Shown here: positions 23,058 to 30,017 of the stretch, piece after piece
Layout of the letters: each line of letters begins with the position of its first letter
Position numbering within the stretch: the first letter of the stretch is position 1
Source: Microbacterium bovistercoris
GTDB lineage: Bacteria > Actinomycetota > Actinomycetes > Actinomycetales > Microbacteriaceae
Direction of reading: 5' to 3'
Length of the DNA: 35,763 nucleotides
Assembly (NCBI RefSeq): GCF_003387575.1
Contig: NZ_QUAB01000024.1
Coordinates: 1 to 35,763 of the forward strand
Notes under the pieces: generated by a model
What the model was told of the DNA's origin: nothing
What the model saw: the letters and a program-made list of their open reading frames with translations, nothing else
Database searches by the model: none
Position numbers and translations under genes: made by a program

Positions 23058-23073
23058 CTGTGACCGGTCACAG
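23058..23073. promoter_or_regulatory. LacI-family operator of the araDBA operon
   Basis: CTGTGACCGGTCACAG is a perfect 16-bp palindrome with the LacI-family pattern TGTNANCGNTNACA. It begins a few bases after the -10 box (23077-23082), at the expected transcription start and 20 bp before the araD start. The likely binder is the LacI protein encoded at 23286-24299. Confidence 0.8.
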
Positions 23074-23076
23074 CTG

Positions 23077-23105
23077 ATTGTGACATCTCGCCTCCGCCCC
23101 GTCAA
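23077..23105 (-). promoter_or_regulatory. Promoter of the araDBA operon
   Basis: On the minus strand TTGACG (23100-23105) and CACAAT (23077-23082) are 17 bp apart. The -35 box is close to consensus. The operator lies immediately downstream, so a bound repressor would block initiation. Confidence 0.6.
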
Positions 23106-23121
23106 TCGCATGCCCCGGGCT

Positions 23122-23183
23122 GCTCCGGTCTCAACAGTTGCGGGTGCGACGGGCGCACAACCCGCAACGAGTGAGACCGGAGC
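23122..23183. repeat. 62-bp nested palindrome, copy 1
   Basis: GCTCCGGTCTCA (23122-23133) pairs perfectly with TGAGACCGGAGC (23172-23183). GTTGCGGGT (23137-23145) pairs perfectly with ACCCGCAAC (23160-23168). Layout 12-3-9-14-9-3-12. It lies between the LacI stop and the araD promoter and may also stop transcription from the LacI gene. Confidence 0.75.
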
Positions 23184-23206
23184 CCGGGGAGGGGCCACCC
23201 CGGACT

Positions 23207-23268
23207 GCTCCGGTCTCAACCGTCGCGGGTGCGACGGGCGTTCAACCCGCATCGAGTGAGACCGGAAC
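23207..23268. repeat. 62-bp nested palindrome, copy 2
   Basis: Same layout 12-3-9-14-9-3-12, 85 bp from copy 1. Outer arms (23207-23218 and 23257-23268) pair 11 of 12, inner arms (23222-23230 and 23245-23253) 7 of 9. The 14-base loops share GCGACGGGCG. Confidence 0.75.
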
Positions 23269-23285
23269 CGAGGGAAAGCCGCACG

Positions 23286-24299
23286 TCAGCGCGGCGGGGA
23301 GACCGAAGCGCGCGAGATCAGCACAGGCGGGACCGGAGCGGATGCTGCGGGAGCCGCCGTCGCGGCATCCGCGCCCCCCACCAGGGTCGCGACAGCGCGT
23401 CGGGCGAGCTCGTCGAAGTCCTGCCGCACCGTCGTCAGCGGAGGCCAGAAGTACGCGGCATCCGGGGTGTCGTCGAAACCGACGACACTGATGTCGACCG
23501 GCACGTCGAGACCCCGTTCGCGCAGCCCGGTGATCAGTCCGAGAGCCATCTGATCGTTGCCCGCGAAGACCGCGGTCGCACCGGAGTCCTGCACGGCCTG
23601 CGCCGCCTCGTACCCGGAACGCGCGGTCCAGTCGCCGCGCACCGTCATCCGGAAGTCCAGTCCGCGCGCGCCGAGTTCCGCGTCGTAGCCGGATGCCCGG
23701 GCCTCGGCCTCGAGCCAGTCCGCGGGCCCGGCCAGGTGCGCGATGCGGCCGTGCCCGGCATCCGCCAGCGCGGCGACCGCGAGGCGGGCGCCGGCGATCT
23801 GATCGACGGACAGCGCGGAGCGGTCGGAGGTGTGCAGCGCGACGGTCGGGGTGCCGGTGTCGAGGCCCTTCAGCACCTCGAGTGTGCGGGCGTGCGGGGC
23901 GAAGACGACGAGACCGTCCACCGACTGCGCGCGCAGGTGCTCGATCGCGGCGCGCACCGAAGCGGCGTCGCCGGAGTCGGCGTAGGCGGTCGACACCCAG
24001 TACCCGGCTTCGCGCGCGGAGGCCTCGATCGCGGCGATGCTGCGCGAAGGTCCGTACTGCAGCGCGTCCGAGGCCAGCACGCCGATCGTGCGGGTACGGC
24101 GGGTGCCCAGAGCACGGGCCGCGTTGTTCATCCGGTAGCCGAGCTCGTCCATCGCGGCGACGACGCGGTCACGGGTGTCCGGCGCGACATCCGGATGCTC
24201 GTTCAGCACCCGCGACACGGTCTGCCGCGACACTCCGGCGAGCGCAGCGACATCGCGCACGCCGACGGCACGCAGACCGTCGCCTCTCGTCTCGCTCAT
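23286..24299 (-). CDS. LacI family repressor, probable regulator of araDBA
   Basis: A 337-residue LacI protein. The helix-turn-helix is VRDVAALAGVSRQTVSRVLNEHPDVAPDTRDRVVAAMDELGY (about 14-55), with the hinge helix NNAARALGTRRTRTIGVL. The periplasmic-binding-like sugar domain follows and has VFAGNDQMALGLITGLRERGLDVPVDISVVGFDDTPDAAYFWPPLTTVRQ. It is encoded just upstream of, and on the same strand as, the araDBA operon, separated by two nested palindromes. A matching operator at 23058-23073 makes it the probable arabinose-responsive repressor, an AraR analogue of LacI type. TAGACT 7 bases before ATG 24299 suggests a leaderless mRNA. Confidence 0.92.
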   Translation of the reverse strand: MSETRGDGLRAVGVRDVAALAGVSRQTVSRVLNEHPDVAPDTRDRVVAAMDELGYRMNNAARALGTRRTRTIGVLASDALQYGPSRSIAAIEASAREAGYWVSTAYADSGDAASVRAAIEHLRAQSVDGLVVFAPHARTLEVLKGLDTGTPTVALHTSDRSALSVDQIAGARLAVAALADAGHGRIAHLAGPADWLEAEARASGYDAELGARGLDFRMTVRGDWTARSGYEAAQAVQDSGATAVFAGNDQMALGLITGLRERGLDVPVDISVVGFDDTPDAAYFWPPLTTVRQDFDELARRAVATLVGGADAATAAPAASAPVPPVLISRASVSPPR

Positions 24300-24306
24300 C
24301 GCGATG

Positions 24307-24312
24307 AGTCTA
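24307..24312 (-). promoter_or_regulatory. Leaderless -10 box of the LacI gene
   Basis: On the minus strand TAGACT is followed by 7 bases and then the ATG at 24299. No ribosome site is visible. Confidence 0.45.
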
Positions 24313-24354
24313 GGGCTGCGTATGGCATCCGAACGGCGGCCGCGGCGGTCTGCG

Positions 24355-24380
24355 CGTCGGAGAACGACATCTTTCCGACG
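24355..24380. promoter_or_regulatory. Inverted repeat in the lacI/HD-gene intergenic region
   Basis: CGTCGGA (24355-24361) and TCCGACG (24374-24380) are perfect complements with 12 bases between. It lies in the 135-bp divergent gap and does not match the TGTGACC operator of the araDBA promoter. Confidence 0.35.
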
Positions 24381-24422
24381 AACCTTGGCTCTTTCCGCAC
24401 GGTCGAGGCCGCCCGGGTTCGC

Positions 24423-24428
24423 TACGCT
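24423..24428 (+). promoter_or_regulatory. Leaderless -10 box of the HD-domain gene
   Basis: TACGCT stands 6 bases before ATG 24435, with no Shine-Dalgarno. It is the same hexamer and spacing as at 13972. Confidence 0.5.
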
Positions 24429-24434
24429 CACCCC

Positions 24435-25052
24435 ATGCGCATCTCCGACTTCGCCGTCCCCGACACTCCCGCAGCCCGCGCTGCCCGCGAGCTCGTGAAC
24501 GAGCACCATTCGCCCTCGCTGCGCAACCACGTGCTGCGATCCTGGCTGTGGGCCGAGGCGTTCGCAGCCGTCGAGGGCCGCACCGGGGTCGATCATGAAC
24601 TCCTCTACACCGCCGCACTGCTGCACGACATCGCGCTCGCGCCGGCGTTCGACAATCACACGCTCGGGTACGAGGAGGCCGGTGGGTACATCGGTGAGGC
24701 GATGACCGCCGGCGCCGGGTGGCCGGCGCAGCGCAGACGGCGCATCAACGAGGTCATCGTGCGGCACAACTGGCCGCAGGTCGATCCCGCGTTCGACCTG
24801 GAGGGCTATCTGCTGGAGACGGCCACCGGTCTCGACATCTCCGGCCGCCGCGACGCCGAGATCCCGCTCGACTTCCGCCTAGAGGTGCTCGCCGCCCACC
24901 CCCGGCTCTCACTCGCCACGGAGTTCGGCACGAGCGTCGGTGAGCAGTCCGACCGCAAGCCGCACAGCCACGCCCGCCGCCTGATCGACGGCGGCCTCAT
25001 CGACAAGCTCGCGTCGAACCCGCTGGAGGAGCAGCGGGGTCCGGCGAACTGA
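24435..25052 (+). CDS. HD-domain phosphohydrolase-like protein
   Basis: A 205-residue cytoplasmic HD-domain protein of the cyanamide hydratase-like group. Metal ligands are His32 in SLRNHVLRSW and the His64-Asp65 pair in ALLHDIALAP. A later aspartate region is GLDISGRRDAEIPLDFRLEVLAAHPR. These proteins hydrolyse phosphates or hydrate nitrile-like substrates; the substrate here is unknown. It is transcribed opposite to all its neighbours in the sugar locus. Its last codons overlap a strong hairpin (25035-25069), which probably terminates both this gene and the transporter operon coming from the other side. Confidence 0.88.
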   Translation: MRISDFAVPDTPAARAARELVNEHHSPSLRNHVLRSWLWAEAFAAVEGRTGVDHELLYTAALLHDIALAPAFDNHTLGYEEAGGYIGEAMTAGAGWPAQRRRRINEVIVRHNWPQVDPAFDLEGYLLETATGLDISGRRDAEIPLDFRLEVLAAHPRLSLATEFGTSVGEQSDRKPHSHARRLIDGGLIDKLASNPLEEQRGPAN

Positions 25053-25069
25053 GGCCTCGCCGGACCCCG
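25035..25069. terminator. Bidirectional terminator between HD gene and ABC operon
   Basis: A 13-bp perfect stem: CGGGGTCCGGCGA (25035-25047) with TCGCCGGACCCCG (25057-25069), 9-base loop. It covers the last codons and the stop region of the HD gene and ends 5 bp before the permease stop. Confidence 0.65.
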
Positions 25070-25073
25070 GCCG

Positions 25074-26111
25074 CTATTCCTTCCTCCGGGTCACGACCCG
25101 CTGCAGCAGCACGAACACCAGCAGGATGCCGCCGGTGATGATCGTCGTCATCTCGGGCGGGATTCCGCCGTCTCGCGTGATCAACACGTTCATCAGCCCC
25201 AGCACCAGGGCGCCGATGACCGAGCCGAGCACGTAGCCGTACCCGCCGGTGAGCACCGTCCCGCCGATGACGGCAGCAGCGATGGCGTCGAGCTCCCAGC
25301 CGATGCCGGTGATGTTCTGCGCGGTGCCGATGCGCGCGGTGTAGAGCACCGCCGCAATGCCGGCCAGCGTGCCGCTGATCACGTACACCAGCACCTTCGT
25401 GCGGTGCACGGGCAGGCCCATCAGCAGAGCCGAGTTCTCCGAGCCGCCGATCGCGTACACCGTGCGGCCGGTCCTGGTGCGGTGCAGCACGAAGAACGCC
25501 ACCGCAACGACGAGGATCGCGATGATGACCGCCGGCGTGATCACCAGGTCGTTCACCTTCGGACCGTCGATCACCTTGAGCTGTTCACCCAGCCAGCGGA
25601 TCGGCGACTCCTCGCCCAGTCGCTCCGCCTTGGTGCTCAGCAGCGATGCCAGGCCGCGGGCGAGGAACATCATCGCGAGCGTCGCGATGAACGGCTGCAC
25701 GGAGAAGTACCTGATCAGGATGCCCGAGATCAGCCCCGACACGGTGCCGATGAGCACCATCACGAGGATGACGGCGAAGGCGTTCCATCCCGCGTTCGCC
25801 AGCATGACGCCCGCGACCGAGGACAGCGCGATGATCGACCCCACCGACAAGTCGATGCCACCGGTGAGGATCACGAAGGTCAGGGCGACCGCGAGAACGA
25901 TGAGGTGCGCGTTGTTGATCAGCAGGTTCGACAGCGTGCTGGCCTGCACGATCCGGCCGTAGGCGACCTCGCCGTACACGATCATGCCGAGGAAGATCAC
26001 CACGGATGCCGTGGTCGGCAGCACCGAGGGATTCGCCTGTACGGCGCGGCGGATGCGGTCCGCGAACGACGGCGCCTCGGATCGGGTGCCGGTGGTCGCC
26101 AGGGCGGTCAT
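25074..26111 (-). CDS. Sugar ABC transporter permease, YjfF type
   Basis: Inner-membrane permease of 345 residues from the ribose/galactofuranose (BPD_transp_2) family with about 9-10 membrane spans. The family loop FVILTGGIDLSVGSIIALSSVAGVML is near residues 80-104. The ATPase-contact region is TRTGRTVYAIGGSENSALLMGLPVHRTKVLVYVISGTLAGIAAVLY. The end IPPEMTTIITGGILLVFVLLQRVVTRRKE is usual. It is the last gene of the transporter operon, with its start overlapping the previous permease by 4 bases. The pairing of two different permeases with one ATPase and a YtfQ-like binding protein matches the E. coli YtfQRT-YjfF furanose importer. Confidence 0.92.
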   Translation of the reverse strand: MTALATTGTRSEAPSFADRIRRAVQANPSVLPTTASVVIFLGMIVYGEVAYGRIVQASTLSNLLINNAHLIVLAVALTFVILTGGIDLSVGSIIALSSVAGVMLANAGWNAFAVILVMVLIGTVSGLISGILIRYFSVQPFIATLAMMFLARGLASLLSTKAERLGEESPIRWLGEQLKVIDGPKVNDLVITPAVIIAILVVAVAFFVLHRTRTGRTVYAIGGSENSALLMGLPVHRTKVLVYVISGTLAGIAAVLYTARIGTAQNITGIGWELDAIAAAVIGGTVLTGGYGYVLGSVIGALVLGLMNVLITRDGGIPPEMTTIITGGILLVFVLLQRVVTRRKE

Positions 26112-27178
26112 GCCGCCACCTCCTCTTTCACCGGGGCGCTCGGCGCCGACGGAGTGGATGTCCTGCGTGCCCGGAACCAGCCGCGCACCCGCTCGGACTG
26201 CAGCAGGCAGAGCACGATGATGACGATCGCCTTGAACGCGGGCGTCGCCGACGACGAGACGCCCAGGTACAGCACCGTCTTATCGAGCGTGGCGATCAGC
26301 AGCGCTCCGACGAAGGCGCCGCTGAGCGAGAACTTGCCGCCTGCGAGGGATGCCCCGCCGATGACGACGGCGAGGATCGCATCGAGCTCGAGCTGGTATC
26401 CGGTGCGGGAGACGTCGACGGTCATCACACTGCCTACGGCCATGATTCCGGCGATGCCTGCGAGCACGCCGCTGATGATGTAGACGGTCAGCAGCAGGCC
26501 CTTCGGCTTGATGCCCGCCATCCGGCTGGCCTTCGGGTTGATGCCGATCGCCTCGATCATGAGGCCCAGAGCGCTGCGCCGCACGACCCAGCCGACGGCG
26601 ATCACGATCAGCAGCGCCAGCAGGAAGACCACGGGAAGGCCCAGCACGAAGCCGTTCGAGATCCATCGGAACGCATCGTTCGAGGCGTTGGTGTTCTGCC
26701 CGCCGGTGACGACCTTGGCAAGGCCCCGCCCGGCGAGCATGAGCACGAGTGTCGCGATGAAGGGCTGCAGGCCGACGTACGCGACGAGCAGGCCGTTGAC
26801 CGCGCCGAGGACGCCCGTGATCAGCAGAGTCAGGGCGATGGCCGTGAGCGCCGCTCCGAACGAGCCGTCGGCGCCGCGGAGGAACTCCATGGACACCGCA
26901 CCTGCGACCGCCATCAGTGAGCCGACCGACAGATCGATGCCGCCGGTCGCGATCACCAGCGACATCCCGACCGCGATCATCATGATCGGCGCAGCCTGCC
27001 GCAGGATGTCGATCACGTTGCCGACCAGGTGGCCGTTGTCGGGGTTCACCGAGACGGCGAGGTACGCCGGGTCCTTGATCAGGTTCAGCACGAGCAGGGC
27101 TGCGATCGCCACGATGCCCCAGAAGAACGGCTTGTGGATGAGCGCACGCCAGAACGACGTGCCGGATGCGGCGGTCAT
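26108..27178 (-). CDS. Sugar ABC transporter permease, YtfT type
   Basis: Second permease, 356 residues, same BPD_transp_2 family. It shows MSLVIATGGIDLSVGSLMAVAGAVSMEFL near residues 80-105, AGRGLAKVVTGGQNT near 147-161, and VVIGGASLAGGKFSLSGAFVGALLIATL near 281-308. In other YtfT proteins the cytoplasmic loop carries EAIGINPKASRMAGIKPKG, which is present here. An N-terminal TM at residues 17-35 precedes a periplasmic loop. The C-terminal tail is longer and polar. It overlaps the ATPase stop by 4 bases, so synthesis is coupled. It should form a heterodimeric channel with the YjfF-type permease. Confidence 0.92.
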   Translation of the reverse strand: MTAASGTSFWRALIHKPFFWGIVAIAALLVLNLIKDPAYLAVSVNPDNGHLVGNVIDILRQAAPIMMIAVGMSLVIATGGIDLSVGSLMAVAGAVSMEFLRGADGSFGAALTAIALTLLITGVLGAVNGLLVAYVGLQPFIATLVLMLAGRGLAKVVTGGQNTNASNDAFRWISNGFVLGLPVVFLLALLIVIAVGWVVRRSALGLMIEAIGINPKASRMAGIKPKGLLLTVYIISGVLAGIAGIMAVGSVMTVDVSRTGYQLELDAILAVVIGGASLAGGKFSLSGAFVGALLIATLDKTVLYLGVSSSATPAFKAIVIIVLCLLQSERVRGWFRARRTSTPSAPSAPVKEEVAA

Positions 27179-28794
27179 CGCGCCTCCTCCTTCTCTGCAG
27201 GATGCGGTTCGGCGGTGGCGATCGTATCCTGTGCCGCGCCCTCGGTGTGCTCGAGCGTGTCGGCCGCGGCCTCCGCACCATGCGCGGCGATGACATCGAC
27301 GATCTCCTGTGCCGTGACGTCGGGACCGTTCTGGATCTCGCCGATCTTGCTGTGGTCCTTGAGCACGACGATGCGCTCGGACAGGCGGACGACCTCTTCC
27401 AGCTCGGACGAGATGAACACGACGGCCACGCCGTCCTCGGCCAGCTGTGCGACGGCCTCCTGGATCTCGGCCTTCGCGCCGACGTCGATCCCACGGGTCG
27501 GCTCGTCCAGGATCAGCAGGTCGGGCTCTGTCGCGAGCCAGCGACCGAGCAGCACCTTCTGCTGATTGCCACCGGAGAGGTTCTTGATCATGCGATCGGG
27601 GTCGGCGGGGCGCACGTTGAGCTGCTCGATGTACTTGCCGACGATCGCATCCTGCTCCTTGCGGGGCATGGGCCGCGCCCAGCCCCGCTCGGCCTGCACC
27701 GCGAGGATCATGTTCTCTCGCACCGTGAGGTCGCCGATGATGCCCTCGTCGCGCCTGTTCTCGGTCGAGAAGGCGATGCGCTTGGCGATCCCGTCGGCGG
27801 GCGAGCGCAGCTCCACGTTCGCGCCGTTGATCGAGATCGTCCCCTGGTCGGCGCGGTCGGCACCGTAGAGCAGGCGCGCCAGTTCGGTGCGTCCGGAGCC
27901 GAGAAGACCCGCGAAGCCGACCACCTCGCCGGGGCGGATGTCGATGTCGGTGGGCTCGACAGCACCCCGGCGTGCGATGCCGCTCGCTTCCAGAAGCGGC
28001 TTCTCCGCGGCATCCCTCGCGGTGGTCCGCCGGTTGCCGCCGAGCGACTTCAGCGCGTCGAGATCCTTGCCGATCATCGTGGAGATCAGTGCGTGTCTGT
28101 CGAGCTCGCGTCGCAGGAACTCGCCCTCGTATCTGCCGTTGCGCAGCACGGTCAGGCGGTCGCTGATCGCGTAGATCTGGTCGAGGAAGTGCGAGACGAA
28201 GAGGATGGCGACGCCCTGGTCGCGCAGCGTGCGCATCACGGCGAACAGGCCCTCCACCTCCGCCGCGTCCAGGCTGGACGTCGGCTCGTCCAGGATGAGC
28301 ACCTTGGCCTTGATGGCCATCGCGCGACTGATCGCGACCAGCTGCTGCATCGCGATCGACAGCGTCGAGAGGGGCTTGTGCGTGTCGAGGTGCTCGAGCC
28401 CGAGCCGGGCGAGCGCTTCGGATGCGGCGCGGTGAGTAGCGCGCCAGTTGATGCCGAACGGTCCACGGACCTCGTGGCCGAGCATGACGTTCTCGCCGAT
28501 CGTGATGTTCGGCGCGAGGTTGACCTCCTGATAGACGGTCGAGATGCCGGCATTCTGCGCGTCGGACGTGCCGGAGAAGGTGCGTTCGGCGCCGGCGACC
28601 ACGATCGATCCGGAATCGATCCGGTACACGCCGGTGAGCGCCTTGATCAGGGTCGACTTGCCGGCCCCGTTCTCGCCCATGAGTGCGTGCACTTCGCCGG
28701 GGAACAGGCGGAAGTCGACCCCGTCGAGGGCCTTCACGCCCGGGAACTCGATCGAGATGCCGCGCATCTGGACGATCGGCTGCTGTTCGTTCAT
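27175..28794 (-). CDS. Sugar ABC transporter ATP-binding protein, YtfR/RbsA type
   Basis: Double-cassette ATPase of 539 residues. The N-terminal cassette has Walker A GENGAGKSTLI (40-50), a degenerate signature LSIAMQQLVAISRA and Walker B VLILDEPTSSLD. The C-terminal cassette has a weak P-loop region (LLGSGRTELARLLYG) but a good signature LSGGNQQKVLLGRWLA and LLILDEPTRGID, the asymmetry normal for this family. ATG 28794 follows the binding-protein gene after an 82-bp gap with a 15-bp stem hairpin. It energises the YtfT/YjfF permeases. A close paralogue is encoded at 30018-31559. The acidic/Ala-rich end is an extension beyond the usual length. Confidence 0.94.
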   Translation of the reverse strand: MNEQQPIVQMRGISIEFPGVKALDGVDFRLFPGEVHALMGENGAGKSTLIKALTGVYRIDSGSIVVAGAERTFSGTSDAQNAGISTVYQEVNLAPNITIGENVMLGHEVRGPFGINWRATHRAASEALARLGLEHLDTHKPLSTLSIAMQQLVAISRAMAIKAKVLILDEPTSSLDAAEVEGLFAVMRTLRDQGVAILFVSHFLDQIYAISDRLTVLRNGRYEGEFLRRELDRHALISTMIGKDLDALKSLGGNRRTTARDAAEKPLLEASGIARRGAVEPTDIDIRPGEVVGFAGLLGSGRTELARLLYGADRADQGTISINGANVELRSPADGIAKRIAFSTENRRDEGIIGDLTVRENMILAVQAERGWARPMPRKEQDAIVGKYIEQLNVRPADPDRMIKNLSGGNQQKVLLGRWLATEPDLLILDEPTRGIDVGAKAEIQEAVAQLAEDGVAVVFISSELEEVVRLSERIVVLKDHSKIGEIQNGPDVTAQEIVDVIAAHGAEAAADTLEHTEGAAQDTIATAEPHPAEKEEAR

Positions 28795-28822
28795 CGTTGA
28801 CTCTCCGTTGCCGCGATGGTGT

Positions 28823-28855
28823 GCCGGGGCGGCGCCGGCTCGGCGCCGCCCCGGC
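28823..28855 (-). terminator. Attenuating hairpin between binding-protein and ATPase genes
   Basis: A 15-bp perfect stem, GCCGGGGCGGCGCCG (28823-28837) with its complement (28841-28855) and a 3-base loop. There is no T-run. Placed after the solute-binding gene, it probably stabilises that mRNA and lets only part of transcription continue, so that binding protein exceeds the membrane parts. Confidence 0.65.
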
Positions 28856-28876
28856 AGTCCTCGCGATCGGGTGCGA

Positions 28877-29884
28877 TCAGTACTTACGGTCGGGCAGTGC
28901 AGCCTTGGCAGCGTCGGCCGAGTCGAACGCCTGGCTCGGGACGACGATGTACGAGTCCACGTCCTCGCCGTTCAGGGTCTTCTCGACGGCGTCGAGTGCG
29001 GTCTCACCGAACAGCGGGTTGTACTCGTGCACGTAGCTGAGCTTGCCGTCGGCCAGCGCCTGCATGGCGTTCTTCGTGCCGTCGATCGTGGCGATCTTGA
29101 CGTCGGTGCCGATCTTCAGGCCGGCCTCCTCCGCGGCCTGCGCAGCGCCGAGCCCCATCTCGTCGTTCTGCGCGAACACGAACTGGATGTCGTTGCCGTT
29201 GGCCTTCAGCATGGTCTCGAAGACGCTCTTGCCCTCCTCGGTCGACCAGTTCGCGGTCTGCGCGTCGACCTTGTTCAGGCTGGAGTCGCCAAGGCCCTCC
29301 TCGAAGCCCTTGTTGCGCTCGTTGACCACACCGACGCCGGCCGGGCCCTCGAGCACGACGTAGTTGCCGCCGTCGGGGAAGCTCGCCGCAGCCCATTCGC
29401 CGACCTCCTTGGCGACCTCGACGTTGTCGGGCGCGATACGGGTGATGTAGAGGCTGTCGTCGTCGGGCTCGATGCCGCGGTCGAGCAGGATGACGGGGAT
29501 CTCGGCCTCCTGTGCGCGCTTGAGCGAGTCCTCCCAGCCGGAGGCCTCCGTCGCCGACAGCAGGATGACGTCGACGCCCTCGTCGACGAACGACGTGAAA
29601 GCGTCGATCTGCGACTTCTGGTCGAGGTTGGTGGCGGGTGCGTACTTGAGGTCGTATCCGGCGTCCTTCGTGAAGGTGTCCTGGATGTTCTGCTCGTTGG
29701 CCTCTCGCCAGGCGCCCTCAGGGCCGACGGCGACGAAGCCGACCGTGGTCAGGTCGCCGGACGTGCCACCATCCTTGCCCGAACCGGCATCGTTGTTGCC
29801 GCCGGAGCAGGCGGCCAGACCGAGGGCCAGCGCGCCTGCAGCGACGAGGCCCAGTGCGATGCGCATGCGCTTCTTCGCGGACAT
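28877..29884 (-). CDS. Sugar ABC transporter substrate-binding lipoprotein, YtfQ type
   Basis: Exported lipoprotein of 335 residues. The lipobox LAAC places the lipidated cysteine at residue 26, followed by a Gly/Ser/Asp-rich linker. The mature part is a type-I (ribose-like) binding fold: VGFVAVGPEGAWREANEQNIQDTF, QKSQIDAFTSFVDEGVDVILLSATEASGW, VILLDRGIEPDDDSLYITRIAPDNVEVAKEVGEW, then VFAQNDEMGLGAAQAAEEAG and IDGTKNAMQALADGKLSYVHEYNPLFGE. This matches YtfQ, the galactofuranose/arabinofuranose binder. Given the arabinose genes nearby, L-arabinofuranose is a likely ligand (inference). ATG 29884 has AAGGAGGAG just before it. The promoter overlaps a LacI operator at 29963-29976. Confidence 0.94.
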   Translation of the reverse strand: MSAKKRMRIALGLVAAGALALGLAACSGGNNDAGSGKDGGTSGDLTTVGFVAVGPEGAWREANEQNIQDTFTKDAGYDLKYAPATNLDQKSQIDAFTSFVDEGVDVILLSATEASGWEDSLKRAQEAEIPVILLDRGIEPDDDSLYITRIAPDNVEVAKEVGEWAAASFPDGGNYVVLEGPAGVGVVNERNKGFEEGLGDSSLNKVDAQTANWSTEEGKSVFETMLKANGNDIQFVFAQNDEMGLGAAQAAEEAGLKIGTDVKIATIDGTKNAMQALADGKLSYVHEYNPLFGETALDAVEKTLNGEDVDSYIVVPSQAFDSADAAKAALPDRKY

Positions 29885-29961
29885 TTCTCCTCCTTGAGAC
29901 GCCGAGGCGCTTCCCTCGGCTACTGCGTGATTGCATGACGCCCGGCTCGGCGTCTGCAGCG

Positions 29962-29991
29962 ATGTTACCGGGAACAATTTCCGGAACACAA
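29962..29991 (-). promoter_or_regulatory. Promoter and LacI operator of the transporter operon
   Basis: On the minus strand TTGTGT (29986-29991) and TAACAT (29962-29967) are 18 bp apart. The operator TGTTACCGGGAACA (29963-29976) overlaps the -10 box. The same design stands before the second LacI gene (32604-32633). That gene's product is therefore the probable regulator. Confidence 0.7.
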
Positions 29992-30017
29992 GAACAATTA
30001 GGAAGAGAGCCGAATCG

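Noticed and set aside
23122..23268. Possible short CRISPR array (two similar repeats)
   Set aside because: Only two units 85 bp apart, each an internal nested palindrome of 62 bp; no spacer series and no cas genes nearby.
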